Origin: Haliscomenobacteraceae bacterium | GTDB taxonomy: Bacteria; Bacteroidota; Bacteroidia; Chitinophagales; Saprospiraceae | Assembly (NCBI GenBank): GCA_947501115.1 | Contig: CANMVX010000035.1 | Location: 1-37,663 of the forward strand | Direction of reading: 5' to 3' | Length of the DNA stretch: 37,663 bases | Part shown: piece by piece, positions 1 to 8,434 of the stretch | How the letters are laid out: the number at the start of each line of letters is the position of its first letter | How positions within the stretch are numbered: position 1 is the first letter of the stretch | Program-made: the position numbers and the translations under genes | The notes under the pieces: generated by a model | Told to the model about the DNA's origin: nothing | Database searches by the model: none | What the model saw: the letters and a program-made list of their open reading frames with translations, nothing else

Positions 1-543
1 CCAACCGTTGCAGAAGATATAAAATCAAGTTCCTTACAGGCGGCTTTATTTGCCCTGGCTCTGATTTTCTTATATATCTTCATTCGATTCAGCAAATGGC
101 AGTACAGTGCAGGTGCCGTTATAGCCTTGTTTCATGATACCATAATTACCTTGGGTGTATTCTCAGCTTTACATGGAATTTTACCTTTCAGTATGGAAGT
201 GGATCAGGCCTTTATTGCTGCGATTTTGACAGTCATTGGTTACTCCATAAATGATACGGTAGTAGTTTTTGACCGTATTAGAGAGATGATGGGTATTTAT
301 GTCAAAAGATCAAGACATGAGGTAATCAACAAAGCCATAAATAATACGTTAAGTAGAACCACTTTAACCTCATTAACTACCTTGTTTGTAGTTATTGTCT
401 TATTCTTGTTTGGTGGTTCAAGTATCAAAGGATTCTCTTTTGCTATCCTATTTGGTATAACTATTGGTACTTATTCATCTATTTTTATAGCTTCCCCACT
501 GATGTCCGATTTACTAAAAAAAGACGTAGTGGCTAAGGATTAA
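1..543 (+). CDS. secDF: Protein translocase SecDF, C-terminal part (5' truncated by window edge)
   Basis: The open frame runs from base 1 to a TAA at 543, so only the last 180 residues are present. It starts PTVAEDIKSS, then has several hydrophobic segments. These match the SecF half: the transmembrane region around GYSINDTVVVFDRIRE, which is the family signature in the fourth SecF helix, followed by NNTLSRTTLTSLTTL and a final hydrophobic hairpin. SecD and SecF form an inner-membrane complex that uses the proton gradient to help SecYEG release exported proteins. In Bacteroidota they are usually one fused SecDF chain, but the window cannot show whether SecD is attached. A strong terminator follows directly, so this is the last gene of its transcript. 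The family call is secure; the fusion is inferred. Confidence 0.93.
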   Translation, partial: PTVAEDIKSSSLQAALFALALIFLYIFIRFSKWQYSAGAVIALFHDTIITLGVFSALHGILPFSMEVDQAFIAAILTVIGYSINDTVVVFDRIREMMGIYVKRSRHEVINKAINNTLSRTTLTSLTTLFVVIVLFLFGGSSIKGFSFAILFGITIGTYSSIFIASPLMSDLLKKDVVAKD

Positions 544-575
544 AAGATATAAAATTTCTTTTTCCTATACAGGAT

Positions 576-608
576 AAAGGCGAATGCAAAGATGCATTCG
601 CCTTTTTT
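576..608 (+). terminator. Rho-independent terminator after secDF
   Basis: A perfect 13-bp stem (AAAGGCGAATGCA at 576-588, TGCATTCGCCTTT at 593-605) with a 4-nt AAGA loop runs into a T tract. It lies 33 bases after the secDF stop codon. Confidence 0.9.
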
Positions 609-703
609 GTTTATATTGTAAAAGCAAAACAAAATAGGGTAAATCATTGTTTTTTAGGAAGATTTATTTATTGGTTTCTTTGTCCAACTTCAATCTATTG
701 GCT

Positions 704-2680
704 ATGCAAAAATGGGGAATACTTCTTATTTTACTATATACACTTTCAGCTTGTACTTACACTGAAAAAATCAGGGATGGGAAAACAGCCTACGAAAGAA
801 AGCAATTTACCGTTGCCAATCAACTGCTTACCAATGAAATAAAAAAAGTTAAAACAGGTACTGATAGAGGTATTTTATCCTTCATACTTGCAGAAACTGC
901 CATGCAAATCGGAAATATTGATCAGGCTATCGAAAATTATAAACTTTCTTATGATAATGGGTTTGGTGTTGATGCGCTAAAAGGATTGGCTTTTGCCCTA
1001 AAACAGAGTGAGCAATACACTGAAGCGATGCAAACTTTCAAAGACTTAAGTATTGAAATTGGCAGCCCTTATGAATACAGAAAAGATATTGCCAATTGTG
1101 ACCTTGCTGCAAAATGGAAGAAAGAAGAATACAAAGATTTTCAAGTTGAACCTTTACCCATTAACTCCGCTTTCGCCGATTATTCTCCTGTTCTACTAAA
1201 TAAAAACAGCCTCATCTTTACCTCGGACCGACCGACTTCCACTGGTGAACAAATTTATTTATGGACTGGCGCAGGATTTACAGATATCTTTATAGCTGAC
1301 CTGGAAACTGGCGATGCTGTTCCCTGGAAAATCAATATTAATTCTCCAGCCCATGAAGGAACACTTTCCTTTAATGCTGAACGAAATAAAGCGGTGTTTA
1401 CACGTTGTAGCGGAGGTAAAAAGGAAGATGCCTTTTGTAAATTATTTATCATTGAAAAAATAAATGCAGAAACCTGGGGGCCTGCATCTCAAATTTTTCC
1501 CACCTTAAAAGATCTTAATCTTGGACATCCAACCCTCTCTGAAAATGGAAAATACATGCTTTTCAGCGCTAAAGCACCCGAAGGATGGGGCGGCTATGAC
1601 CTATATAACTCCCAACTTTTAGACAATGGTACCTGGAGTGAACCCGCTTTACTGAATAGACAGATTAATACGCCTGGAAATGAGCAATTTCCGTCTTTAG
1701 ATAAGGATACACTTTATTTTAGTTCAGATTATTTACCCGGTATGGGTGGATTGGATATTTTTAAAAGCTTCAGGCTTGAAAACGGAGAATGGTCGCCTCC
1801 GGTGAATCTGAAATATCCCATAAACTCCGGTAGTGATGATTTTAACTACACCATTATTCACTCCGTAAATTATCTGCCATTTGGTTATTTTACATCAACC
1901 AGAGAAGGTGGAAATGGCAGAGAAGATATTTATACTTTTAAAAAATTACCGCCAAATCCTAAAAAAGATGAGAAAACACCTACGGAAAAACCCAAGGTTA
2001 TTGCTTATCAATATTATTTAGATGTTTTTGTACTGGAAAAAATTTATGCAGAACCCAATAATCCAAATTCTGCATTACTAGGTAGAAAGCCTTTGACCAA
2101 TGCAAAATTATCTACCACCATTACCGGAAATGACCAGGAATTTTTGACGGATAGTACTGGTAAAACCAGAATTACCATTCAACCAGGATCTTCATGGAAT
2201 TTCCTGGCTGGTAAAGATGGGTATCTCAATAATGCAGCTACTTTCAATGCCGCAGGACTACAAGCTACCCCAGAAAATCCTATTCAAATAGTAGAAATGG
2301 AAATCGTCCTCGATAAAATATTTAAAAATACAGAGATTGTTTTAGACGATATTTATTACGATTTAGATAAATGGGATATTCGTTCTGACGCTAAACCTAC
2401 GCTGGATAAACTAGCTAATACGTTAATCTTAAATCCTCTCATCAGAATTCAGTTGGCTTCACATACAGATTGCCGGGGTGTTGATTCCTATAATCAGGTT
2501 CTTTCTCAAAGAAGAGCACAATCGGCTATAGAATACCTCATTGGAAAGGGCGTTCCACCTGGGCGAATGGTTGCAAAAGGCTTTGGTGAAACTTTACCCA
2601 CAGCCATTTGTGTCTGCTCGCGATGCACGGAAGAGGAACACCAGCGAAACAGACGAACGACGTTCAAAATTATTGATTAA
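704..2680 (+). CDS. PorE-like OmpA-family lipoprotein with TPR and WD40-like (PD40) domains
   Basis: The frame opens at a TTG (647), but the ATG at 704 gives a clean lipoprotein signal: a short hydrophobic stretch ending in LSAC, with the lipidated Cys at residue 17. That start gives 658 aa. After the signal come TPR-like helices (about residues 20-115), then a PD40-type beta-propeller (about 140-420; repeated segments such as LLNKNSLIFTSDRPT, LSENGKYMLFSA and DTLYFSSDYLPGMGGLDIF). A carboxypeptidase-regulatory-like region (about 450-540) and a C-terminal OmpA domain (DIYYDLDKWDIRSDA, ASHTDCRG, QRRAQSAIEYL) follow. This layout matches PorE, a type IX secretion protein that is lipid-anchored and binds peptidoglycan, but Bacteroidota carry many paralogs with this layout. 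I infer an outer-membrane protein anchored to peptidoglycan, possibly PorE itself. It is flanked by a terminator and a repeat patch, so it is probably transcribed alone. Confidence 0.82.
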   Translation: MQKWGILLILLYTLSACTYTEKIRDGKTAYERKQFTVANQLLTNEIKKVKTGTDRGILSFILAETAMQIGNIDQAIENYKLSYDNGFGVDALKGLAFALKQSEQYTEAMQTFKDLSIEIGSPYEYRKDIANCDLAAKWKKEEYKDFQVEPLPINSAFADYSPVLLNKNSLIFTSDRPTSTGEQIYLWTGAGFTDIFIADLETGDAVPWKININSPAHEGTLSFNAERNKAVFTRCSGGKKEDAFCKLFIIEKINAETWGPASQIFPTLKDLNLGHPTLSENGKYMLFSAKAPEGWGGYDLYNSQLLDNGTWSEPALLNRQINTPGNEQFPSLDKDTLYFSSDYLPGMGGLDIFKSFRLENGEWSPPVNLKYPINSGSDDFNYTIIHSVNYLPFGYFTSTREGGNGREDIYTFKKLPPNPKKDEKTPTEKPKVIAYQYYLDVFVLEKIYAEPNNPNSALLGRKPLTNAKLSTTITGNDQEFLTDSTGKTRITIQPGSSWNFLAGKDGYLNNAATFNAAGLQATPENPIQIVEMEIVLDKIFKNTEIVLDDIYYDLDKWDIRSDAKPTLDKLANTLILNPLIRIQLASHTDCRGVDSYNQVLSQRRAQSAIEYLIGKGVPPGRMVAKGFGETLPTAICVCSRCTEEEHQRNRRTTFKIID

Positions 2681-2698
2681 AGGTAAATTTTTAATGCC

Positions 2699-2853
2699 TG
2701 ACCCCGGAGGGGACACATGTCTATTGGCAATATTTGGCTTTGGCGGCACAATCTCCCCATTATACCATCATGTCCTGGCGGCACAATTTCCCCATTATAC
2801 CATTATGCCCCTGGCGGTCACCATTCTATAAACATGCGACCCCTCTGGGGTCG
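2699..2853. repeat. Palindrome pair flanking tandem units (REP-like patch, locus 1)
   Basis: Two short palindromes bound this patch. The left one (2699-2715) has arms TGACCCC and GGGGACA, with one mismatch; the right one (2837-2853) is a perfect CGACCCC/GGGGTCG. Both belong to one family: the right palindrome is preceded by ATAAACATG, and the left one, read on the minus strand, by ATAGACATG. Both sequences recur near 20364-20413 in the opposite pair arrangement. Between them lie two near-identical units of 35-36 bp (2741-2775 and 2776-2811) starting TGGCGGCACAAT, and the start of a third. The right palindrome sits 5 bases beyond the leuS stop codon and could also end leuS transcription. No credible gene is encoded here. 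Confidence 0.8.
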
Positions 2854-2857
2854 GTCT

Positions 2858-5731
2858 TTATTTAACCACTATATTGATCATTCTTTTTGGAACAACAATA
2901 ATTTTCACTACGGTTAGACCCTCTGTCCATTTTTTAATTGGATCGAGCTCCATTGCCGCTGCTTTAATGTCTTCTTCCTTGCCTTGAACATCAAAAACTA
3001 AGGTTGCTCTCAGTTTACCATTGACACTTACGGGATATTCAATAGCAGATTCTTCGAGGTGCTTACTTTCAAAAACAGGAAAACCAGCCTGATGCACAGA
3101 ACCTTCATTGCCCAACTGATGCCACATTTCTTCGCTTAAAAATGGCGCAAATGGTGCCAGTAGGGTTAAAAAAGGTTCGAGTACCTCTCTATGATGAACA
3201 TTCATTTTTTGCCAATCATTCACAGCAATCATGAAGGCACTCACACAAGTATTAAAGGAAAAACGTTCAATATCGTCCTGAATCCTTTTGATCGTTGCGT
3301 GTAAAACTTTGAGCGCTTCAGGTGTTGCGGGAGTTTCAGTTACCAACCATTTACCGTCTGCGTCTCTAAACAAATGCCATACTTTTCTCAAAAATTTATA
3401 GACACCATCTATACCTTTTGTATCCCAGGGTTTCGCTTGTTCAACAGGACCGAGGAACATTTCATACATTCTAAAGCAATCTGCCCCATATTTTGATACA
3501 ACATCATCAGGATTGATCACATTGTACAATGATTTCGACATTTTGCCTACTTCAGAATGGGTTATCAGCTGAAAAGTATCTCCTTCATTTGATGGAGTAA
3601 AAACACCTTGTTCAAGCACCCCACCCTCAGATTCAAAAACGGCAGATACAAATTCAGGTCTCCACGAAATAAACTGACTTACCCCATTTTCATTGAGATG
3701 CGAGCCCTGCATGTTTCCATAATCTGTAATATAATCTACCAATACAGGAATTCTGGTAAAAGCAAGACCCTTTGCTTCTTCATTTTTCAACAGAGAGGCT
3801 GAAATAAATCTACTTTTACCTGCTACTTTTTCCTTTTGCAAATAAATAGATTCCACTACCCCTTGAATCATACCTTGATTGATCAATTTTTTATATGGCT
3901 CAATGGTAGGTACTTTACCCAGATCGTAGAGAAATTTATGCCAAAAGCGACTATACATTAAATGCCCCACTGCATGTTCCGTACCTCCGACATACAGATC
4001 TACATCTTTCCAATAATTCAAGGCATTTTCCCCGGCAAAAACCTGATCGTTTGTAGGATCCATATAGCGCAAAAAATACCAGGAAGAACCAGCAAAACCT
4101 GGCATGGTATCTGTTTCACGTTTAAACCCATTTGGAAGATTCACCCAATCCTGCGCTCTGGCAAGAGGAGAAACAGCACCTGAAGCGGGTTGAAAATTTT
4201 CTAAAACGGGCAATTCCAAAGGAAGTTCCTCTTCACTTAAGGGTATGGCAATACCATCCTCATCGTATATAATGGGAAAAGGTTCCCCCCAATATCTTTG
4301 ACGACTATAGATAGCATCGCGCAATTTATAATTCACTTGTCTGGAACCAATATTTTTAGCCTCAATTTCCTTCAACATAAATTCAATGGCTTCAGGAACC
4401 TCCATGCCGTCAAGGAATTCAGAATTAATCATTAAGCCCAGTTTATCATTACGCGTTGCCCCCGGATAATTTGACTTATCAATCACGTCAATAATTTCCA
4501 GCCCAAATTTAACGGCAAATAAATTATCGCGATCATCGTCACTTGGCACGGCCATAATAGCCCCTGTACCATAATCCTTCAGGACATATTCACCTATATA
4601 AATAGGAATTTTCTTTCCATTAAACGGATTAATAGCATAAGCGCCAAGGAACTCTCCGGTAACTTCCTTAACTTCGGCCATTCGCTCCCGTTCAGACCTG
4701 CTCTGCACGTAGTCTAAATATTTTGCCACTTTCGGAGCCTGATCTTTTGTAGTCAACAAAGAAACCCATTCGTGTTCTGGCGCTAAAACCATAAAAGTAA
4801 CGCCAAAAAGGGTATCGGGACGGGTGGTGAAAATTTCCAGTTGAACATCGTGCCCTTCCACGCCGAAGAACATTCTTGCGCCTTCCGAACGACCAATCCA
4901 ATTGGATTGCATTTTTTTCATGGCATCAGAATAGTCCAGGGTCTGCAGGTCATTCAATAATCGTTCAGCATAAGCTGTGATTCTTAGCGACCACTGCATC
5001 ATTGGTTTTTTCTCTACGGGATGCCCTCCCCTTTCAGACAAACCATCTTTCACTTCATCATTTGCTAACACGGTCCCCAATGCTTCACACCAATTAACAT
5101 AGGTAACTTTTCTGAAGGCCAGACGAAAGTTCATCAACATATTTTCCTTTTCCCCTTTGGATTTTGCGTTCCATTCTTCCGCACTAAAGTGTTCAATGTC
5201 ACTGTGAACGGCATTTAAATGGCTGGAGCCATGGGTACTAAAATGATTTTCGAGTTCGGAGACAGGTTTAGCCATATTGGCTTTGGTGTCATAATAATGA
5301 GAAAAAAGTTGCAGGAAAATCCACTGAGTCCATTTATAATAAGATGGATTAGACGTTTGCACCTCTCTGTCCCAATCGAAACTAAATCCAAGATTATCTA
5401 ACTGACCTCTGTATCTGGCAATATTTTGAGCAGTAGACATAGCAGGTTGTACCCCCGTCTGAATAGCGTATTGTTCTGCCGGCAGACCGAAGGCATCATA
5501 TCCCATTGGATGTAAAACATTGAAACCTTTGAGCCTTTTATATCTGGCATAAATGTCAGAAGCGATGTATCCGAGAGGATGTCCTACATGCAGACCGGCG
5601 CCAGACGGGTAAGGGAACATATCCAAAACATAATATTTTGGTTTATCGGAAGTGTTACTTACTTTGTACACTTTATTTTCTTCCCAAAACTTTTTCCACC
5701 TGGATTCAATGTCTGAAAATCTGTATTCCAT
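2858..5731 (-). CDS. leuS: Leucyl-tRNA synthetase
   Basis: A 957-aa class I aminoacyl-tRNA synthetase that charges tRNA-Leu with leucine in the cytoplasm. The HIGH signature is HVGH at residues 48-51 (context YPSGAGLHVGHPLGY). The KMSKS loop is intact at about 730-734. The CP1 editing domain lies between them, with the threonine-rich TTRPDTLFG motif. The C-terminal anticodon-binding part contains LLAPFAPFLSEEMWHQLG, typical of this family. The length is near the bacterial norm, slightly long. The ATG at 5731 gives the usual N-terminus (MEYRFSDIESRWKKFW). The gene stands alone on this strand, divergent from the ftsX group and convergent with the PorE-like gene. A TATTTTTG element upstream may be its -7 box. 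Confidence 0.97.
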   Translation of the reverse strand: MEYRFSDIESRWKKFWEENKVYKVSNTSDKPKYYVLDMFPYPSGAGLHVGHPLGYIASDIYARYKRLKGFNVLHPMGYDAFGLPAEQYAIQTGVQPAMSTAQNIARYRGQLDNLGFSFDWDREVQTSNPSYYKWTQWIFLQLFSHYYDTKANMAKPVSELENHFSTHGSSHLNAVHSDIEHFSAEEWNAKSKGEKENMLMNFRLAFRKVTYVNWCEALGTVLANDEVKDGLSERGGHPVEKKPMMQWSLRITAYAERLLNDLQTLDYSDAMKKMQSNWIGRSEGARMFFGVEGHDVQLEIFTTRPDTLFGVTFMVLAPEHEWVSLLTTKDQAPKVAKYLDYVQSRSERERMAEVKEVTGEFLGAYAINPFNGKKIPIYIGEYVLKDYGTGAIMAVPSDDDRDNLFAVKFGLEIIDVIDKSNYPGATRNDKLGLMINSEFLDGMEVPEAIEFMLKEIEAKNIGSRQVNYKLRDAIYSRQRYWGEPFPIIYDEDGIAIPLSEEELPLELPVLENFQPASGAVSPLARAQDWVNLPNGFKRETDTMPGFAGSSWYFLRYMDPTNDQVFAGENALNYWKDVDLYVGGTEHAVGHLMYSRFWHKFLYDLGKVPTIEPYKKLINQGMIQGVVESIYLQKEKVAGKSRFISASLLKNEEAKGLAFTRIPVLVDYITDYGNMQGSHLNENGVSQFISWRPEFVSAVFESEGGVLEQGVFTPSNEGDTFQLITHSEVGKMSKSLYNVINPDDVVSKYGADCFRMYEMFLGPVEQAKPWDTKGIDGVYKFLRKVWHLFRDADGKWLVTETPATPEALKVLHATIKRIQDDIERFSFNTCVSAFMIAVNDWQKMNVHHREVLEPFLTLLAPFAPFLSEEMWHQLGNEGSVHQAGFPVFESKHLEESAIEYPVSVNGKLRATLVFDVQGKEEDIKAAAMELDPIKKWTEGLTVVKIIVVPKRMINIVVK

Positions 5732-5798
5732 TATCGTTTAATTTTGTTGTGCTGTTAGCTCTAAAAATCGTTATAGAGACTAAAAGCGTAATTTTACG

Positions 5799-5806
5799 CA
5801 AAAATA
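5799..5806 (-). promoter_or_regulatory. Candidate -7 element for leuS
   Basis: On the minus strand this reads TATTTTTG, a full match to the Bacteroidota -7 consensus TAnnTTTG, about 70 bases before the leuS ATG. No clear TTTG partner sits at the -33 position, so the call is tentative. Confidence 0.35.
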
Positions 5807-5819
5807 GACAAAAAGGAAT

Positions 5820-5827
5820 TAGATTTG
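5820..5827 (+). promoter_or_regulatory. Candidate -7 element for the ftsX-uppP-truB run
   Basis: TAGATTTG matches TAnnTTTG and lies 35 bases before the first ATG of the plus-strand run at 5862, a normal leader length. The -33 region is not convincing. Confidence 0.45.
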
Positions 5828-5861
5828 CATTGTTGAGAACACTTTAATAAATGCAAGTAAT

Positions 5862-6314
5862 ATGATTCGTTTTTTATTCAAACTTGGATTAAGCTTAGTT
5901 GTCCTTTTATTGGTTTACAACTATTTTTTAGGTACCCCAGAGGAAAAATCCACCTCTAAAAAGATATTTGGAGAAGTAATTCACCTTGGAAAATCTTCAT
6001 GGGACCTACTTCGGGCTGAAAAACAAAAATTAAAGGACGGAAAATATGATCTCGCTATGGATAAAGTGAGCCAACTATTAAACGGACTTGAAAATGCGGT
6101 GGTTAAAAGTGGGGATCCGCAAATAAATGAACAGTTTCAGGATTTAACAAATAAAAGAGACCAATTATTACAAATGGAAGAGGTTGCTACTGGATTAACA
6201 TCGTCCGAAACAAATGGTACACTAACGGCTCAAGAAAAATCAGAACGATTAAAATTATTAAAATCCTTGTTAGCTGAAACAGAAGCATTAATGAATCAGT
6301 TGGAAAACAGGTAA
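5862..6314 (+). CDS. Unrecognised small membrane-anchored protein upstream of ftsX
   Basis: A 150-aa protein I do not recognise. It has one N-terminal hydrophobic segment (about residues 4-24, LFKLGLSLVVLLLVYNYFLG) that could be an uncleaved signal anchor. The rest is charged and mostly helical (about 30-150), rich in K, E, L and Q, and suggests a periplasmic coiled coil. The stop is 7 bases before the ftsX start, so the two are very likely co-transcribed, and a -7-like element lies 35 bases upstream. From position and topology I infer an envelope role, perhaps linked to FtsX or the divisome, but no motif supports a specific function. The reading frame itself is convincing: ATG start, steady codon use, tight spacing. 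Confidence 0.75.
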   Translation: MIRFLFKLGLSLVVLLLVYNYFLGTPEEKSTSKKIFGEVIHLGKSSWDLLRAEKQKLKDGKYDLAMDKVSQLLNGLENAVVKSGDPQINEQFQDLTNKRDQLLQMEEVATGLTSSETNGTLTAQEKSERLKLLKSLLAETEALMNQLENR

Positions 6315-6321
6315 TTAAAGT

Positions 6322-7212
6322 ATGAATCCAGCGACATCTACTCAACAAGATTCAGGTAAATTTGGATCAAAGCCAAACTACCTTTCTGCTATGTTAAGCA
6401 TATCACTGATATTATTTATTTTAGGTATTTTCGGATTTATTTTAATAAATACCCGGCAGTTAATATCGTTTTATAAAGAAAATCTAAATTTAATCGTTGA
6501 AATCAGCGAAACGGGAACAGAGGAAGAAATGGTTTCGATGAAAAGCTGGTTAACGACACGCGATTTTTATAAAAAAGGTAGTTTTTCTATGATTCCAAAG
6601 GAGGAGGCTATGCAAATGATGCGAAAAGATTTTGGGGAAGATTTTTTAAAACTCGATTTACCTAATCCCTTTTTAGATATTGCAACTTTCAATGTTAAGG
6701 AAGCGTATTTAGATAAGGAAGCATTGGGTAAAATTAAAAATGCGTTACTAAAATTCCCAACGGTCCAGGCTGTTTATTTTCAAGATAGTTTCCTTCATTC
6801 ATTATTAAAAAATATGAATAAGTTTTTACTTTTCACTTTTGCGCTCACCCTCATATTGTTGGCAATATCTATCACTCTGATATTCAATACCCTCAAACTA
6901 GCCTTACATACGCATCGATTTATCATTAAAAACATGGAATTAGTAGGTGCCAGTTGGCAATTTATCAGTACTCCATTTATAAAGAGAAGTTTCTTCCATG
7001 GCATATTGGCTGGTTTTATAGCTCTTGTGGGACTCGGTATCATTTATTTTTGGTTGGCGAGTAATTTGCCCGAGTTGGTCCGCAATGTACCTATGGAAAA
7101 GCTAATTATGCTATCAGCCATCATCCTATTTGCAGGTATTTTCATTTATGTTTTTAGTACTTTTTTTGTGGTAAACAGATATTTGAAAATGCGAGTAGAT
7201 GATTTGTATTAA
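6322..7212 (+). CDS. ftsX: Cell division ABC-transporter permease FtsX
   Basis: A 296-aa inner-membrane protein with FtsX topology: a cytoplasmic N-terminus, a first transmembrane segment (about residues 23-43), a periplasmic domain (about 50-160), and three more segments (about 169-190, 222-245 and 258-283). The family features are the extracellular domain with FLKLDLPNPFLDIATF and the following helix region with IKNMELVGASWQFISTPF, which resembles the FtsX cytoplasmic coupling loop. FtsX pairs with the ATPase FtsE to control peptidoglycan hydrolases at the septum. ftsE is not next to it, as is usual in Bacteroidota. It starts 7 bases after the small membrane protein and precedes the DUF3098 gene by 77 bases. 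Confidence 0.92.
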   Translation: MNPATSTQQDSGKFGSKPNYLSAMLSISLILFILGIFGFILINTRQLISFYKENLNLIVEISETGTEEEMVSMKSWLTTRDFYKKGSFSMIPKEEAMQMMRKDFGEDFLKLDLPNPFLDIATFNVKEAYLDKEALGKIKNALLKFPTVQAVYFQDSFLHSLLKNMNKFLLFTFALTLILLAISITLIFNTLKLALHTHRFIIKNMELVGASWQFISTPFIKRSFFHGILAGFIALVGLGIIYFWLASNLPELVRNVPMEKLIMLSAIILFAGIFIYVFSTFFVVNRYLKMRVDDLY

Positions 7213-7289
7213 TATGAAATGACAATTGTCCTTAGATAAATAAATTTAATGTTTAATTTCGTTCTCGGAATTTAAAATCCGGTAAAATC

Positions 7290-7631
7290 ATGAGTAAATC
7301 AAAAGTCCGAATTACACCCAATCCCGCGGTGACTACCAAGGTAAATGAAACGGGACAAACAACAAGTAAGCAGCGAGCCACTGTAAGTGGGGTAAAAACT
7401 AAGCCTCAACAAGTTCAAATGGAGATGTTATTTAATAAAAACAACTTTATTTGGATGGGCGGAGGTATATTATTGGTTGCCATAGGTCTCGTACTAATGT
7501 CAGGTGGCAATATGCCAAGTCCAGACGTTTGGGATGAAACGATTATTTATAGTCCTGTCAGAATGGTCATTGCCCCCATTTTTATATTAGCTGGATTAAT
7601 TATTGAGGTGTTTGCAATATTTCGTAAATAA
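7290..7631 (+). CDS. DUF3098 family membrane protein
   Basis: A 113-aa protein with a polar, basic N-terminal tail (about residues 1-45) and two hydrophobic segments (about 53-70 and 91-110, the second ending IEVFAIFRK). The segment FNKNNFIWMGGGILLVAIG and the position between ftsX and uppP fit DUF3098, a Bacteroidota family of unknown function conserved in this gene order. Its last base is shared with the first base of the uppP ATG (TAATG), which implies translational coupling. I infer an envelope or division accessory role from the neighbours alone. Confidence 0.85.
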   Translation: MSKSKVRITPNPAVTTKVNETGQTTSKQRATVSGVKTKPQQVQMEMLFNKNNFIWMGGGILLVAIGLVLMSGGNMPSPDVWDETIIYSPVRMVIAPIFILAGLIIEVFAIFRK

Positions 7632-8428
7632 TGGATAGTAACATAGAAGCCATTTTACTTGGTATAGTTCAAGGCTTAACAGAATTTCTGCCTGTGAGTA
7701 GTAGCGGTCACCTGGAGATTGCGCAATACTTTTTAGGAGATAAGAAAGACTTAAATTCTGGTCTTTTAATGACTGTAACCTTGCATGCAGCGACGGCGCT
7801 GGCGACAATGGTTGTATTTAGAAAAGAAATTGGTATAATCCTATCAGGCTTATTTAAGCCGCGGATAACTGAATCTCATTTATTTGCACGAAATATTATT
7901 CTCTCGATGATACCTGCTGTATTGGTGGGCTTATTTTTAGAAAAAGAGATTGACAGACTTTTTGAGGGACAAATATTCCTTGTGAGTGCCTTATTATTGG
8001 TTACTGCAGGTATTTTGTTCTTTGCCGACCGAGCAAAAACAGGCACCAAAACGGTTGGGCCAAAAGAAGCTTTCATAATTGGTATTGCCCAAATGATTGC
8101 TATTTTACCAGGTATCTCAAGATCAGGAGCGACCATTTCAACATCGGTTTTACTAGGCATTCAAAAAGCTGAAGCGGCCCGATTTAGTTTTCTAATGGTT
8201 ATTCCATTGATTTTAGGTAAGATGGCCAAAGATTTGCTTGATGGCGCCTTTAATGTAAAGGAATTCTCACTGATACCCCTTTCTCTGGGCTTTCTTGCCG
8301 CTTTTCTCACTGGTTTGTTCGCCTGCACTTTGATGATCAAAGTGGTACAGAAAAGTAAATTAGGCTATTTTGCGCTGTATTGTTTTATTGTTGGCGCAGG
8401 AATGCTGTTATTTCTGACAGCAAAATAA
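7631..8428 (+). CDS. uppP: Undecaprenyl-diphosphatase UppP (BacA)
   Basis: A 265-aa integral membrane enzyme that converts undecaprenyl diphosphate to undecaprenyl phosphate, recycling the lipid carrier for peptidoglycan and other glycans. Both family signatures are present: EFLPVSSSGH near residues 18-27 and GISRSGAT near 161-168, which together form the active site. About eight hydrophobic segments and the overall length are typical. The start overlaps the DUF3098 stop by one base, and truB follows 6 bases after its stop. It supplies the carrier used by MraY in the dcw cluster of this window. Confidence 0.97.
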   Translation: MDSNIEAILLGIVQGLTEFLPVSSSGHLEIAQYFLGDKKDLNSGLLMTVTLHAATALATMVVFRKEIGIILSGLFKPRITESHLFARNIILSMIPAVLVGLFLEKEIDRLFEGQIFLVSALLLVTAGILFFADRAKTGTKTVGPKEAFIIGIAQMIAILPGISRSGATISTSVLLGIQKAEAARFSFLMVIPLILGKMAKDLLDGAFNVKEFSLIPLSLGFLAAFLTGLFACTLMIKVVQKSKLGYFALYCFIVGAGMLLFLTAK

Positions 8429-8434
8429 ATGTAA

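Noticed and set aside
647-703. TTG start of the PorE-like frame, 19 codons upstream
   Set aside because: The ATG at 704 gives a proper lipoprotein signal with LSAC; the extra residues would put a long leader before it.
2541-2917. Two overlapping short frames across the repeat patch
   Set aside because: They run out of the OmpA gene into tandem repeats and palindromes, have no recognisable domain, and one only exists because of the repeat units.
7596-7808. Minus-strand frame over the DUF3098/uppP junction
   Set aside because: It is a shadow of two well-supported plus-strand genes.
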